Of a stretch of DNA of 64,000 nucleotides, positions 40,901 to 48,675 are shown one piece after another (within the stretch, counting starts at the first letter, position 1; each line of letters begins with the position of its first letter). The translations under genes and the position numbers were made by a program. This DNA comes from Mycetocola zhadangensis (GTDB lineage: Bacteria > Actinomycetota > Actinomycetes > Actinomycetales > Microbacteriaceae), in NCBI RefSeq assembly GCF_003668565.1, contig NZ_RCWJ01000001.1:1-64000 (forward strand), in the 5' to 3' direction. Under the pieces are notes generated by a model, which did no database searches, was not told the DNA's origin, and saw only the letters and a list, made by a program, of their open reading frames with translations.

Positions 40901-41091
40901 ATGGCCACATCAAGGCCGCAACGTGGAACTACCTTGACTTCCACGTTCACCAACAGATCGCAGGAATGTACGGCAAGACCACAGGGTCGAACCAGATCTG
41001 GAAGGGCCTGACTCAGGCCACCAACCCTGCACTCGCCACGTTGAAGGCCAGCAGCATCAAGACGCTGTACAGCCTCGACTTCGGTAAATAA
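37903..41091 (+). CDS. M66-family (StcE-like) metallopeptidase lipoprotein with Pro-rich stalk and ricin-like C-terminus
   Basis: The 1062-residue protein has a lipoprotein signal peptide with GLAGC (Cys32). A stalk of about 190 Pro/Thr/Ala/Glu residues (about 40-230) repeats PTP, KPTP and PAPK. The catalytic domain has the M66 landmarks [10 protein letters not shown], then the zincin motif [11 protein letters not shown] (His540, Glu541, His544, His550) and [16 protein letters not shown]66 enzymes (StcE, TagA) cut mucin-type O-glycoproteins. The last 140 or so residues, with QRWFM and QVWIA repeats and four Cys, resemble a ricin-type beta-trefoil lectin. ATG 37903 follows GAGGA. It lies just before the type IV pilus operon, in the same direction. 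Confidence 0.85.
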   Translation: MQRNAPRQKRPLFPRLATTTIGTVLVFGLAGCSMMLPTSPVNQPVGAPAPSPVESTPEPSVEPTTPVSPAPETSAPAVPPTTAPVPTPDANAPKPSTPPKSPTKPAPSPAPKPNTPAPAPKPNTPAPAPTTPAPAPKPTTPAPAPTTPAPEATTPAPKPTPTPAPKPTPAPKPTPSPEPTPAPKPTPTPTPTPAPEPTPTPEPTPEPTPTPTPEPTPAPTPTPTPAPKPPVDNTPAVLPLDIAGFYDTDSKGDKRELRNDLAGDIKGQVQFAQSHTVDPSGNAKLKMPTLVTNRAALLLFSPVGKAKSATVTAKLNGAEKVIQLAPPAEIPRSDMNISGNRPDVAYSSTAWTTELPWNLMQPGLELTFTTNEGTGVLGSDKIEFAAPAELIISSIELGMLTSYPTGSGHYMFNQPEKSGADYFQTIPVSKLTMAIYEPVKLDKVIVSSGVIYTDKSAVNGDVYSGDMRENVGKAQVSTGINLANFGTTSGPMDQKQPANFNQRIIHHSAGSYANGVHSHGLSGGNGMATLYDSVGNELSHELGHSYGLGHYPGTDNSKQGNDKVRWASHHADSGWGYIAYRDRMRSNLVADSGFDPNGLDLSAGRFTENYMGIYNFHRDTMSGGWGSSSLSRYTHVTGYSTEITQRSLKTLVPDVSYPSGYRDWDAKAGKYVDAKVKNPAFALPKPSKVGVPVFTLLGGYNPAKPEQTVLYPAFRSNYGNVFDLPQADTTSTDAARRCWVEVTFEDGRVQKNTLLANDGVKQFNINVAHSDRPTGASISCRANGETTKLGNSIEIATNLEPLRPAVVIGQDAGYEALRAVELPELEAKLKAVANKPVPVLDTNGMVLLESWKDDLSGLSPEAQAVAAKVQAQTAASASVDAFIELNKKELEAKDADTTAELAKLMTSLGLVESPTKVLPQGGRVLVNGGHCLVLGENLGVTVPGDKALCADTPNQRWFMDARGAIHNEERPDLCLTPGTPVSVSACSVTTASQVWIAEADGHIKAATWNYLDFHVHQQIAGMYGKTTGSNQIWKGLTQATNPALATLKASSIKTLYSLDFGK

Positions 41092-41096
41092 CAGAA

Positions 41097-41290
41097 CACT
41101 CCTGGCACACGGCTCAGCACCGTGTACCGGGAGGACTGTGCCGGTCGGGTTGCGTGAACACATCACGCGAATCCGACCGGCACAATCACGCCGTCTGAAA
41201 GACGGTATTCGCTGCGGGAGCCCGGCTGGCACAAGCTATTGGGTTCCCGAACGGGGGTGTTGAAATCCCCAATGGGGGACTGTGCCAGCC
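41097..41290 (+). promoter_or_regulatory. Cluster of stable hairpins upstream of the pilus operon
   Basis: Four hairpins follow the metallopeptidase stop: (1) TCCTGG/CCGGGA with inner ACACGG/CCGTGT at 41100-41132; (2) GTGCCGGTCGG/CCGACCGGCAC with inner GCGTG/CACGC at 41138-41183; (3) CCGTCT/AGACGG at 41191-41205; (4) GGCTGGCACA/TGTGCCAGCC enclosing ATTGGG/CCCAAT at 41224-41290. Hairpin 1 may end the upstream transcript though it lacks a T tail. Arms of hairpins 2 and 4 share TGTGCC and GGCACA, so they could pair alternatively. The pilB start is 53 bp beyond. No known riboswitch was recognised. Confidence 0.55.
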
Positions 41291-41342
41291 GAACGTTCGA
41301 AGTTAGTTTTGCAAGGCTGCCTATTCCCCGGAGGTGATCGAG

Positions 41343-43013
41343 ATGGCGTCCATCATGGAGACTTTGATCCTCCAGGGGATCCTCCCGTTCGACCAACTCG
41401 AAAGAGTTTCACGCAACCAAGGCGATGACGAGGCGACACTTTCCGGCCTCCTCACCCAGGGTTTGGTAACACCAGTTCAAATGACGCGAGCGCGTGCCGT
41501 GCAGGCAGGCATCGAGTTCGTTGAGCTTCTCGAGTACCCGGTCGATCGCACGGCGGTCACCCTCGTACCCTCTGCTCTCTGCCGGCGCCACGACGTGCTG
41601 CCGATCGGGCTCGACGACAAGGTGCTCAAGCTCGCCATGGTCGACCCGGGCGACGTCTTCGCGATCGACGATGTGCGTGCGTCGACACACCTGCAGGTGG
41701 AGGCGGTCCTCGCTGAGGAAGCGGATCTTCACGCCGCCATCGACAGATACCTTCGCGCCGATGGTGAGCTCAGCGACCTCACCACCACGCTCGAGGAAGA
41801 ATCGGCACCGCAGGAGTCTGACCTCGCGATCGGCGACGCCCACGACGATGAAGCGCCGATCGTGCGCTTCGTCAACCTGCTCGTGTCGCAGGCCATTCAG
41901 GACAACGCGTCGGATATCCACATCGAACCGGGGGAGTACGAGCTCCGGGTGCGGTACCGCATCGACGGCGTGCTGCACGAAATGCAGAGCGCGCCCAAGA
42001 GCATTCAGAACGGTGTCATCTCCCGGCTCAAGATCATGAGCGAGATCGACATCGCCGAACGCCGCAAACCGCAAGACGGCCGCATGTCCGTCATGCACGG
42101 CGGACGTAAGATCGACCTCCGTGTCGCCACCCTCCCAACGGTGTGGGGCGAAAAGGTTGTCATGCGTATTCTCGACAACTCAAACACGAGCCTTGACCTG
42201 CGCGACCTGCAGCTGCTCGAGCGCAACTTTGAGGCGTACAAGGCTTCCTACACAAAGCCGTACGGCATGATCCTCGTCACCGGTCCGACAGGATCCGGAA
42301 AGTCGACGACGCTCTACACGACGCTCAACTCGGTTGCCCGGCCAGAGATCAACGTGATCACTGTTGAAGACCCGGTCGAGTACCGCATGAAGGGCATCAA
42401 CCAGGTCCAGGTGAACCCGAAAGCCGGCCTCACCTTTGCGAGTGCGCTGCGCTCGATCCTTCGGTCCGACCCCGACGTTGTGCTCCTCGGTGAGATCCGA
42501 GACCACGAGACCGCGCAGATCGCCATCGAAGCGTCGCTCACCGGCCACCTCGTGCTGTCGACGCTGCACACCAACGACGCGCCGAGTGCGGTCGTCCGCT
42601 TGACCGAGATGGACATCGAACCGTTCCTCGTCGGGTCCGCACTCGACTGTGTTGTTGCCCAGCGACTCGCCCGCAAGCTCTGCGACCGTTGTAAGGAACC
42701 AGCGGACTACTCGTCCGAGGACCTCGCGAGGCTGCGCTTCCCGCAGGTCGAGATCAGTCGACGGATGCCAGGACTCTTCAAGCCTGTCGGCTGCCAGCAG
42801 TGTTCCAACACGGGGTACCGCGGACGACTGGCGCTTCATGAGGTCATGACGGTTACCGAAGAAATTGAGCGCCTCGCCGTTGCCCGCAAGTCCAGCGCGG
42901 AGATCGGCCGCGTCGCCCGAGAGCAGGGGATGTTGACCCTTCGCGAAGACGGCTTCACGAAGGCGACCATGGGGCTGACCTCGCTCGAAGAGATCCTGCG
43001 GGTTGTCGTCTAG
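41343..43013 (+). CDS. pilB: Type IV pilus assembly ATPase PilB (GspE/PilB family)
   Basis: The 556-residue protein has an N-terminal GspE-N domain (about 1-140) and a C-terminal ATPase with Walker A GPTGSGKST at 314-322, Asp-box DIHIEPG near 191-197, Walker B-like DVVLLGEIRD, and HTNDAPS His-box. A zinc-type tetracysteine motif (CDRC and CQQC, about 50 residues apart) marks PilB/GspE rather than PilT. It powers pilus extension in the cytoplasm. ATG 41343 is preceded by GGAGGTG. It is the first gene of the operon. Confidence 0.95.
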   Translation: MASIMETLILQGILPFDQLERVSRNQGDDEATLSGLLTQGLVTPVQMTRARAVQAGIEFVELLEYPVDRTAVTLVPSALCRRHDVLPIGLDDKVLKLAMVDPGDVFAIDDVRASTHLQVEAVLAEEADLHAAIDRYLRADGELSDLTTTLEEESAPQESDLAIGDAHDDEAPIVRFVNLLVSQAIQDNASDIHIEPGEYELRVRYRIDGVLHEMQSAPKSIQNGVISRLKIMSEIDIAERRKPQDGRMSVMHGGRKIDLRVATLPTVWGEKVVMRILDNSNTSLDLRDLQLLERNFEAYKASYTKPYGMILVTGPTGSGKSTTLYTTLNSVARPEINVITVEDPVEYRMKGINQVQVNPKAGLTFASALRSILRSDPDVVLLGEIRDHETAQIAIEASLTGHLVLSTLHTNDAPSAVVRLTEMDIEPFLVGSALDCVVAQRLARKLCDRCKEPADYSSEDLARLRFPQVEISRRMPGLFKPVGCQQCSNTGYRGRLALHEVMTVTEEIERLAVARKSSAEIGRVAREQGMLTLREDGFTKATMGLTSLEEILRVVV

Positions 43014-43089
43014 TGACATCCGTTGTTCAGATTTTTCTACTCGCAGTACACGACTGCGCCCAGCAAAAAGCACACAGAGGGAGTGACGC

Positions 43090-44691
43090 TTGAGCGACCC
43101 AATTTATGAAATCCCGGTCCTGTCGCCAGGAACGAACGTCGACGGTTGGACGCCAGGCATCCGCCGTCGCAGCCGGGCAGAGGCCGCAGCGGCGACCCCG
43201 GAGGAGGACTTGTCAGCTGTAGCGGCCGAGTCTGAGCAGGAGTCAAGCGCAGATGAGGCGCCAACAGCCAGCTTCGACATCGCCGAGCCGGTCTCCAGGC
43301 GGAGTCGGTTCACCGAGCCCGCGTTGCCGGAGTCGTATCGAGCCGAGGCGCCGACCGAAGCTATGCCGCTCGCAGAAGCTTTGCCGTTCGCGGAAACGTT
43401 CCGCGACGATTACACCAGCACCGCGCCGAGTCTCGCGATGTCGGATGAGCCGACGACCCTGCTCGACACAGACCCGCAGTCGGATGCGCGCCCGTACACC
43501 TCGCGTTTCGGCCCCTCGCAGCCCGAGCACATCGCGATGCGGGACGTGACCTTGGCCGAAGCTCTTCATATCGTCGTGAGCCTCAACGCGTCGGACCTCC
43601 ACGTGACGGCGGACGCGCCGCCGATGATCCGCGTGAACGGTGGACTCGTCGCCATTGAAGGAGCGCTGCCCTGGTCGCGCGAAACGATCAATGCCGAACT
43701 CCGGGCGATCGCCGATGAGCGTCAGCTGGCGATGTTCGAGGAGAACCTCGAGCTCGACTTCGCTCACACGCTTACGGAAGAGAGCCGTTTCCGTGTGAAC
43801 TATTACATGCAGCGCGGTGCGATCGGTGCGGCATTCCGTCTGATCCCGACGGAGATCAAGCGGCTTGTAGACCTGGGTGTACCTGAGTCGGTCACTCGTT
43901 TCGCGGCGCTGCCTCGTGGACTTGTCCTCGTCACCGGCCCAACAGGTTCCGGTAAGTCGACAACGCTGGCTGGCCTGATCGACCTCGTCAACCGCACCCG
44001 TGCCGACCACATCGTGACGGTCGAGGACCCGATCGAGTTCATGCACAAGAACCAGAAGTCGATCGTGAACCAGCGTGAGGTCGGCGCTGACACGCACAGC
44101 TTCGCGAACGCACTCAAGCACGTGCTGCGCCAGGACCCCGATGTCATCCTCATCGGTGAGCTCCGCGACCTCGAGACGATTTCCGTCGCCCTCACCGCTG
44201 CTGAGACAGGTCACCTCGTTTTCGCGACCCTGCACACGCAGGACGCCGCCCAGACGATCGACCGTGTGATCGACGTGTTCCCGTCCCACCAGCAAGACCA
44301 GGTGCGCACGCAACTGGCCGGAACGTTACAGGGAGTCGTCAGCCAGACGCTGGTGCCGAAGGCAAGCGGCTCGGGCCGAGTCGTGGCAACGGAGGTCATG
44401 GTTATCACTCCAGCGCTGTCCAACCTCATTCGTGAGGGCAAAACGTACCAGATCCTCTCGGCCATGCAGGCGGGTAAGGAACTCGGAATGCACACGATGG
44501 ACCAGCACCTTGCTGAGCTCGTGAACAGCGGACGAGTGACTCAGCAGGCCGCCGAGGCTAAGGCGCACGATCCCGAGGGTTTCCGACGGATGGTGAATGG
44601 TGTCCAGTCGCCGACCGAGCAGGCCGCGCGTGCCATGCAGGCGTCCGGAATTGACTTTGGAGATTCGTACTCAGTGAAAGTAGACCGATAG
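43090..44691 (+). CDS. pilT: Type IV pilus retraction ATPase PilT with long N-terminal extension
   Basis: The 533-residue protein contains a normal PilT core from about residue 151, with Walker A GPTGSGKS at 283-290, Walker B DVILIGELRDLETI, GHLVFATLHTQDA and the PilT-diagnostic NLIREGK. The first 150 residues are acidic, Ser/Ala/Pro-rich and appear disordered, unlike the usual 350-residue PilT. The protein powers pilus retraction and so suggests twitching or DNA uptake. The start is TTG at 43090 with AGGGAG upstream. It lies 76 bp after pilB and its stop adjoins the pilC ATG. Confidence 0.94.
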   Translation: MSDPIYEIPVLSPGTNVDGWTPGIRRRSRAEAAAATPEEDLSAVAAESEQESSADEAPTASFDIAEPVSRRSRFTEPALPESYRAEAPTEAMPLAEALPFAETFRDDYTSTAPSLAMSDEPTTLLDTDPQSDARPYTSRFGPSQPEHIAMRDVTLAEALHIVVSLNASDLHVTADAPPMIRVNGGLVAIEGALPWSRETINAELRAIADERQLAMFEENLELDFAHTLTEESRFRVNYYMQRGAIGAAFRLIPTEIKRLVDLGVPESVTRFAALPRGLVLVTGPTGSGKSTTLAGLIDLVNRTRADHIVTVEDPIEFMHKNQKSIVNQREVGADTHSFANALKHVLRQDPDVILIGELRDLETISVALTAAETGHLVFATLHTQDAAQTIDRVIDVFPSHQQDQVRTQLAGTLQGVVSQTLVPKASGSGRVVATEVMVITPALSNLIREGKTYQILSAMQAGKELGMHTMDQHLAELVNSGRVTQQAAEAKAHDPEGFRRMVNGVQSPTEQAARAMQASGIDFGDSYSVKVDR

Positions 44692-45921
44692 ATGGCCGCT
44701 TCAGTCGGCTTCGCGTACAAGGGCCGCGACGCGGCGGGCAAGATCGTCAAGGGTACGTTGGACGCCACGAGTGAGGCGGCCGTCGCGGCTCGCCTGCGCA
44801 CGATGGGCCTGTCACCTGTCTCGATCGACGCTGCCCCTGATGGCACGGGTCTGAGCCGAGAGATCACCATTCCTGGTCTCTCAAAGGGTGTTGGGCTCAA
44901 GGACCTCGCGGTCATGAGCAGGCAGATGGCCACAATGACGAGCGCGGGACTGTCGCTCATGCGGACCCTGTCGATCCTCTCTGAGCAGACGGAGTCCAAG
45001 CCGTTGGCAAGGATCCTCGGTACGGTACGCGACGATGTCGAGACTGGCGTGTCGCTCTCCGACGCGATGCGCAAGCACGACCGGGACTTTCCACCGATCA
45101 TGATCAACATGGTCAAAGCGGGAGAGACCGGCGGATTCCTCGATAAAGCGCTCGAAACTGTCGCCACAAACTTCGAAAAAGAAGCCGAGCTCAAGAACAC
45201 CATCAAGAGTGCCATGACCTACCCGGTCGTTGTGGTCGGCATGGTGGTGATTGCCGTCGCCGGCATGCTCATCTTCATCGTTCCGGTGTTCAAGGAAATG
45301 TTCGAGGGTATGGGCGGGAGTCTGCCCCTCCCAACTCAGTTACTTGTCACGATGTCTGAACAGATGATCTGGTTTGGGCCGCTGGTGCTGGTCGGGTCGA
45401 TCGTCTTCTCGATCTGGTGGAAGAAGAACAAGCACACCGAAGCCGTTCGTAAAGTGGTGGACCCGGTGAAGTTGAAGATCCCGGTCTTCGGTGGTCTCAT
45501 GACAAAACTTGCGGTCGCGCGGTTCTCGCGCAACTTCGCGGACATGATCGGCGCAGGTGTGCCTATTCTGCAGGCGCTCCAAATAGTCGGCGAAACTTCG
45601 GGCAACTATGTGATTGAACGATCGCTCAAAGGCGTCGCTGACTCTGTGCGGCAAGGAAAGTCGATTGCGGCGCCTCTGGCAGACGAGTCCGTGTTCCCAC
45701 CCATGGTGGTCCAGATGGTGGCCGTGGGTGAGGACTCGGGTGCGCTGCAGCAGATGTTGGACAAGATCGCCGACTTCTATGACCAGGAAGTCAAGACGAT
45801 GACAGATCAGCTCACCTCCCTCATTGAGCCGCTGCTCATCGCCTTCCTCGGCATCGTGGTCGGCGGCATGATCGTCGCCCTCTACCTCCCGATCTTTAAC
45901 ATCGCCACAGTGATGCAATAA
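44692..45921 (+). CDS. pilC: Type IV pilus inner-membrane platform protein PilC
   Basis: The 409-residue protein is a GspF/PilC family member: two cytoplasmic helical domains (each with a MSRQMATMTSAGL- or FSRNFADMIGAGV-type beginning) and three transmembrane helices, at about 183-205, 225-245 and 378-400 (PLLIAFLGIVVGGMIVALYL). PilC is the rotor platform driven by PilB and PilT. The ATG follows the pilT stop with no gap. It precedes a 178-bp gap before the pilin gene. Confidence 0.95.
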   Translation: MAASVGFAYKGRDAAGKIVKGTLDATSEAAVAARLRTMGLSPVSIDAAPDGTGLSREITIPGLSKGVGLKDLAVMSRQMATMTSAGLSLMRTLSILSEQTESKPLARILGTVRDDVETGVSLSDAMRKHDRDFPPIMINMVKAGETGGFLDKALETVATNFEKEAELKNTIKSAMTYPVVVVGMVVIAVAGMLIFIVPVFKEMFEGMGGSLPLPTQLLVTMSEQMIWFGPLVLVGSIVFSIWWKKNKHTEAVRKVVDPVKLKIPVFGGLMTKLAVARFSRNFADMIGAGVPILQALQIVGETSGNYVIERSLKGVADSVRQGKSIAAPLADESVFPPMVVQMVAVGEDSGALQQMLDKIADFYDQEVKTMTDQLTSLIEPLLIAFLGIVVGGMIVALYLPIFNIATVMQ

Positions 45922-46023
45922 CGTGAGCTTGCCTCAGCTAAGTGCACAATAGCCCCTACTCTGGGGGCGCAGAATGCTCATTTCACCCCCGTATGCGTGT
46001 CTTCCTTTAGCAATTTGCACCCC

Positions 46024-46029
46024 TATAGT
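46024..46029 (+). promoter_or_regulatory. Candidate -10 element (TATAGT) for the pilin gene
   Basis: A good TATAGT hexamer lies 70 bp before the pilin ATG, in the 178-bp gap after pilC that begins with a GCCCC/GGGGC hairpin near 45950. The -35 region is weak, so this is tentative; an independent pilin promoter would fit its expected abundance. Confidence 0.35.
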
Positions 46030-46099
46030 TCTATCCGGCAGGCCTTTCAGGCGAGCCCAAGCCCCACCAAATACCCCCCCCAATCAGAAGGAAAGCCTC

Positions 46100-46537
46100 A
46101 TGGTTTCTCGCATCACCGCCGCACTCGCGGCTCGTTACAAGGCCATCCAGGAGAAGGAAAAGGGCTTCACCCTGATCGAGCTCCTCGTCGTCGTCATCAT
46201 CATCGGTGTCCTCGCCGCGATCGCCATCCCGGTCTACCTGGGTGTGCAGAGCAACGCGAAGGACAGCGCTGTAAAGGCCGACCTCACCAACCTCAAGACG
46301 GCAGCGATCGCGTTCCAGACGGACTCTCCCACGCAGGCGCTTCCGGCGAACATTGCAGCCCTCACGGCAACGGTGAAGGTCGACGCGGGCAACTACACGA
46401 CGCAGCCTGTGTTTACCGCCGCGGGAACGCCGGCAAAACCAACATTCTGCATCCAGGGCACCGCGACAAATGGCAAGACGTGGAGCGTCACTGAGAGCTC
46501 CTCACCCGTCGCTCGTGCCTGTGGCGTGGCTCCGTAG
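46100..46537 (+). CDS. pilA: Major type IV pilin
   Basis: The 145-residue prepilin has a 22-residue basic leader ending KG, and then the class III signature FTLIELLVVVIIIGVLAAIA with Phe at +1 and Glu at +5 (Glu27). Cleavage by PilD would fall after Gly22. The mature part has an N-terminal hydrophobic helix and a small C-terminal domain with two Cys (FCIQG and ARACG) likely to form a D-loop disulphide. A ribosome-binding site AAGGAAA lies before ATG 46100. A stable hairpin follows the stop, as expected for the most abundant product. Confidence 0.92.
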   Translation: MVSRITAALAARYKAIQEKEKGFTLIELLVVVIIIGVLAAIAIPVYLGVQSNAKDSAVKADLTNLKTAAIAFQTDSPTQALPANIAALTATVKVDAGNYTTQPVFTAAGTPAKPTFCIQGTATNGKTWSVTESSSPVARACGVAP

Positions 46538-46558
46538 CCATTAGCGCTTGGTGAAAGT

Positions 46559-46590
46559 GAACGGGGCGGTGCGAGAGCAGCGCCCCGTTC
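46559..46590 (+). terminator. Hairpin between pilA and the minor pilin genes
   Basis: GAACGGGGCG (46559-46568) and CGCCCCGTTC (46581-46590) form a perfect 10-bp stem with a 12-nt loop and no T-run. It is better read as a partial terminator or mRNA stabiliser that keeps pilin mRNA in excess over the downstream genes. Confidence 0.65.
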
Positions 46591-46636
46591 GCAGGTCCAG
46601 ACCAGAGCACGACACGAGAACCGAGGTGACGCAACG

Positions 46637-47998
46637 ATGTTGAAGTCAAGAATCAACCGAGTGATGGAAGATCCGTCCCGCGGCGTCGGGCTCATTGAAG
46701 TTCTCGTAGCGATGATGATCTTCGCCCTCGTCTCCGTCGGCATCGTTCACTCGCTTCTGGCCGTCACCATTCAGGTGCGGGATTCGAAAGCACGTGAGAT
46801 CGCGACGAACCTGGCCTCGCAGGAGATCGATTCTGTGCGATCCACCGACAACCTCTTCACCCTGCTTGACGAGACATACACCCCCGATCCGATCGGGGGC
46901 CAGAATTTCACGGTCACGCGATCCGCCCAGTGGGTTACGGATCCAGACGCAGATTCTGTGTGCGGCGGAGTCGCGGGAACAACAGCGCGAGACCTGCAGT
47001 ACAAACTCGTGAGCGTTACAGTCACGTGGGACGGTATGCGCAACCGAGCGCGACCCGTTTACGCCGACACGTTGATCGCGCCAGGGGCCCGGGTAAGCGG
47101 TCCCCAGCAAAGCACCATTCTCGTCTACGTCGAGAACCCGTCTGGCGGCGGCACTCCGGGGGTCACCATCGAAACAGACCCAGCCGTCACCCCGGCCCCC
47201 ACTCCTACCGACGCGCAGGGATGTAGCTACATCCCCAAGGTCACTCCCGGCACATACAAAGTGACCGTCACGACCCCCAACTTTGTCGACGCGGAGCAGA
47301 AAAAGCCCCCGACACAGACCGTCACGGTGCAGGAGGGCGAGTCCGGCGCGGCCTTCTTCCGAGCCGCCCCGCAACAGCCCCTCGAGGTCACGTATGCGAG
47401 CAACTACACCGACCCGGCAGTCGTGCTCCCTGACAACCTAACGACGAGCTTCATGCACGAAAGCGATCCGATCTACAGTGTCGATGGTGGCAATTCGAAA
47501 ACTCTGACTCACAATCTGTACCCGTTTGCGGAGCCCTACAAAGCCGTCGCGGGTCGCTATGTGGAAGCCAATGACGGCACCGCAGGTTGCCGGTCGACCA
47601 ACCCAGCCGAATGGCCCACGACCGTTGTCGGGGCCGAAACGCTGGAAAGCGCGCCACTCGAATCCGCCGCGCCAGGCACCGGAGCAAAACTCTCTGTGCC
47701 GATGGGGGTCGTGTCGATCGCTAAGGAAAGCGGGATCCGAACCATCACCGCCGTGTCTCAGAGCGCAGGCCCGGCTGGCACCGCCGATCCGGGATGCGCG
47801 GCACTCACAATGACGTACACCTTTACGGTGACGAATGGCAACAGCACAATTCTCGCGGCGCTTCCGTTTGGATCCTGGCAACTTTATAAGGGCGACTCGG
47901 CGGCTTCTCCTGAATTCCTTGTGGGTCTGACCCCGAAGACTCGAGGTTCAGTTTCGCTCGGTGGGATTGTGACGCTTGACCCTCGGGACGTGCTCTGA
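46637..47998 (+). CDS. Minor pilin-like prepilin, large (PilV-like)
   Basis: The 453-residue protein has a type IV prepilin signature after a 16-residue leader: G16 then VGLIEVLVAMMIFALVSVG with Glu at +5. The long mature part contains a PGTYKVTVTTPNF-type carboxypeptidase-regulatory (beta-sandwich) region near 190-215, a Pro/Thr linker, and several Cys. It is much larger than a typical pilin and could be a tip or priming adhesin subunit. Its TGA overlaps the next ATG by 1 bp, so translation is coupled. A GAGGTGA is upstream of ATG 46637. Confidence 0.8.
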   Translation: MLKSRINRVMEDPSRGVGLIEVLVAMMIFALVSVGIVHSLLAVTIQVRDSKAREIATNLASQEIDSVRSTDNLFTLLDETYTPDPIGGQNFTVTRSAQWVTDPDADSVCGGVAGTTARDLQYKLVSVTVTWDGMRNRARPVYADTLIAPGARVSGPQQSTILVYVENPSGGGTPGVTIETDPAVTPAPTPTDAQGCSYIPKVTPGTYKVTVTTPNFVDAEQKKPPTQTVTVQEGESGAAFFRAAPQQPLEVTYASNYTDPAVVLPDNLTTSFMHESDPIYSVDGGNSKTLTHNLYPFAEPYKAVAGRYVEANDGTAGCRSTNPAEWPTTVVGAETLESAPLESAAPGTGAKLSVPMGVVSIAKESGIRTITAVSQSAGPAGTADPGCAALTMTYTFTVTNGNSTILAALPFGSWQLYKGDSAASPEFLVGLTPKTRGSVSLGGIVTLDPRDVL

Positions 47999-48675
47999 TG
48001 CAAAGGATCATCCAGGCATTCAGAAAGCTGAGACGGGCGAAAGAATCGGGCATCAGCCTGGTGGAGCTCCTCGTCGCCATGGTCCTGCTCGGAGTGGCCA
48101 GCACCATCGTGATCGGGCTCTTTCTAAGCGCCACACAAACTGTGTCGATGGCCAGCGCGATTCACAACGACACCGGTACGGCCTCCAACGTGATGAACGC
48201 GGTCAGTAAGGCAATCCGCTCGGGGACTACCGTCCGTGTGTCCGGGGCTCCAAACGCTCCTGCGCTCATCACCGCCACCCCGACAGAGCTGGTGATGTAT
48301 TCGCTCGCCGATTCCGACGCCGTGGATCCCCGACCGGTGCGAATCGAGTTCACGCGCGACCCCACCTCGTTGCAGCTGGTAGAAAAGCGATGGGCTCCAG
48401 CCGCCGCGGCAAACGGCTTCTGGGACTTCACCGCTCCCACCCTCATCTCCTCGAGGACCTTTCCTGGCGCTCTGACGAACGGAAACGTCTTTACATACAA
48501 CACGGCCGCCGGCGACGCCGTGCCCGCTCCGACCGCGGCCCAACTCGGGTTGATCGCCAGTGTGACGGTGGAAGTCACCGTGCACGGGGACGCGAGGGCC
48601 AGCGGGACTCCGGTCATCCTGAAAAATACTGTTGGCATGCCGAACTTGGGCTTCTCAGAGACGGAAACACCCTGA
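47998..48675 (+). CDS. Minor pilin-like prepilin (PilW-like)
   Basis: The 225-residue protein has an 18-residue leader and signature SG followed by ISLVELLVAMVLLGVASTI with Glu at +5 (Glu23). PilW-type minor pilins form the priming complex with PilV- and PilX-like subunits. The remainder is a beta-rich soluble domain without Cys. It overlaps both neighbours by 1 bp, within a tightly coupled minor-pilin block. Confidence 0.82.
   Translation: MQRIIQAFRKLRRAKESGISLVELLVAMVLLGVASTIVIGLFLSATQTVSMASAIHNDTGTASNVMNAVSKAIRSGTTVRVSGAPNAPALITATPTELVMYSLADSDAVDPRPVRIEFTRDPTSLQLVEKRWAPAAAANGFWDFTAPTLISSRTFPGALTNGNVFTYNTAAGDAVPAPTAAQLGLIASVTVEVTVHGDARASGTPVILKNTVGMPNLGFSETETP

Noticed and set aside
41224-41237. 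Sigma-54-like TGGCACA box
   Set aside because: No TTGC element at the required spacing, and actinobacteria generally lack sigma-54.
41097-41340. Cyclic-di-GMP (GEMM) or other known riboswitch upstream of pilB
   Set aside because: The conserved GEMM core was not found; only unclassified hairpins are present.
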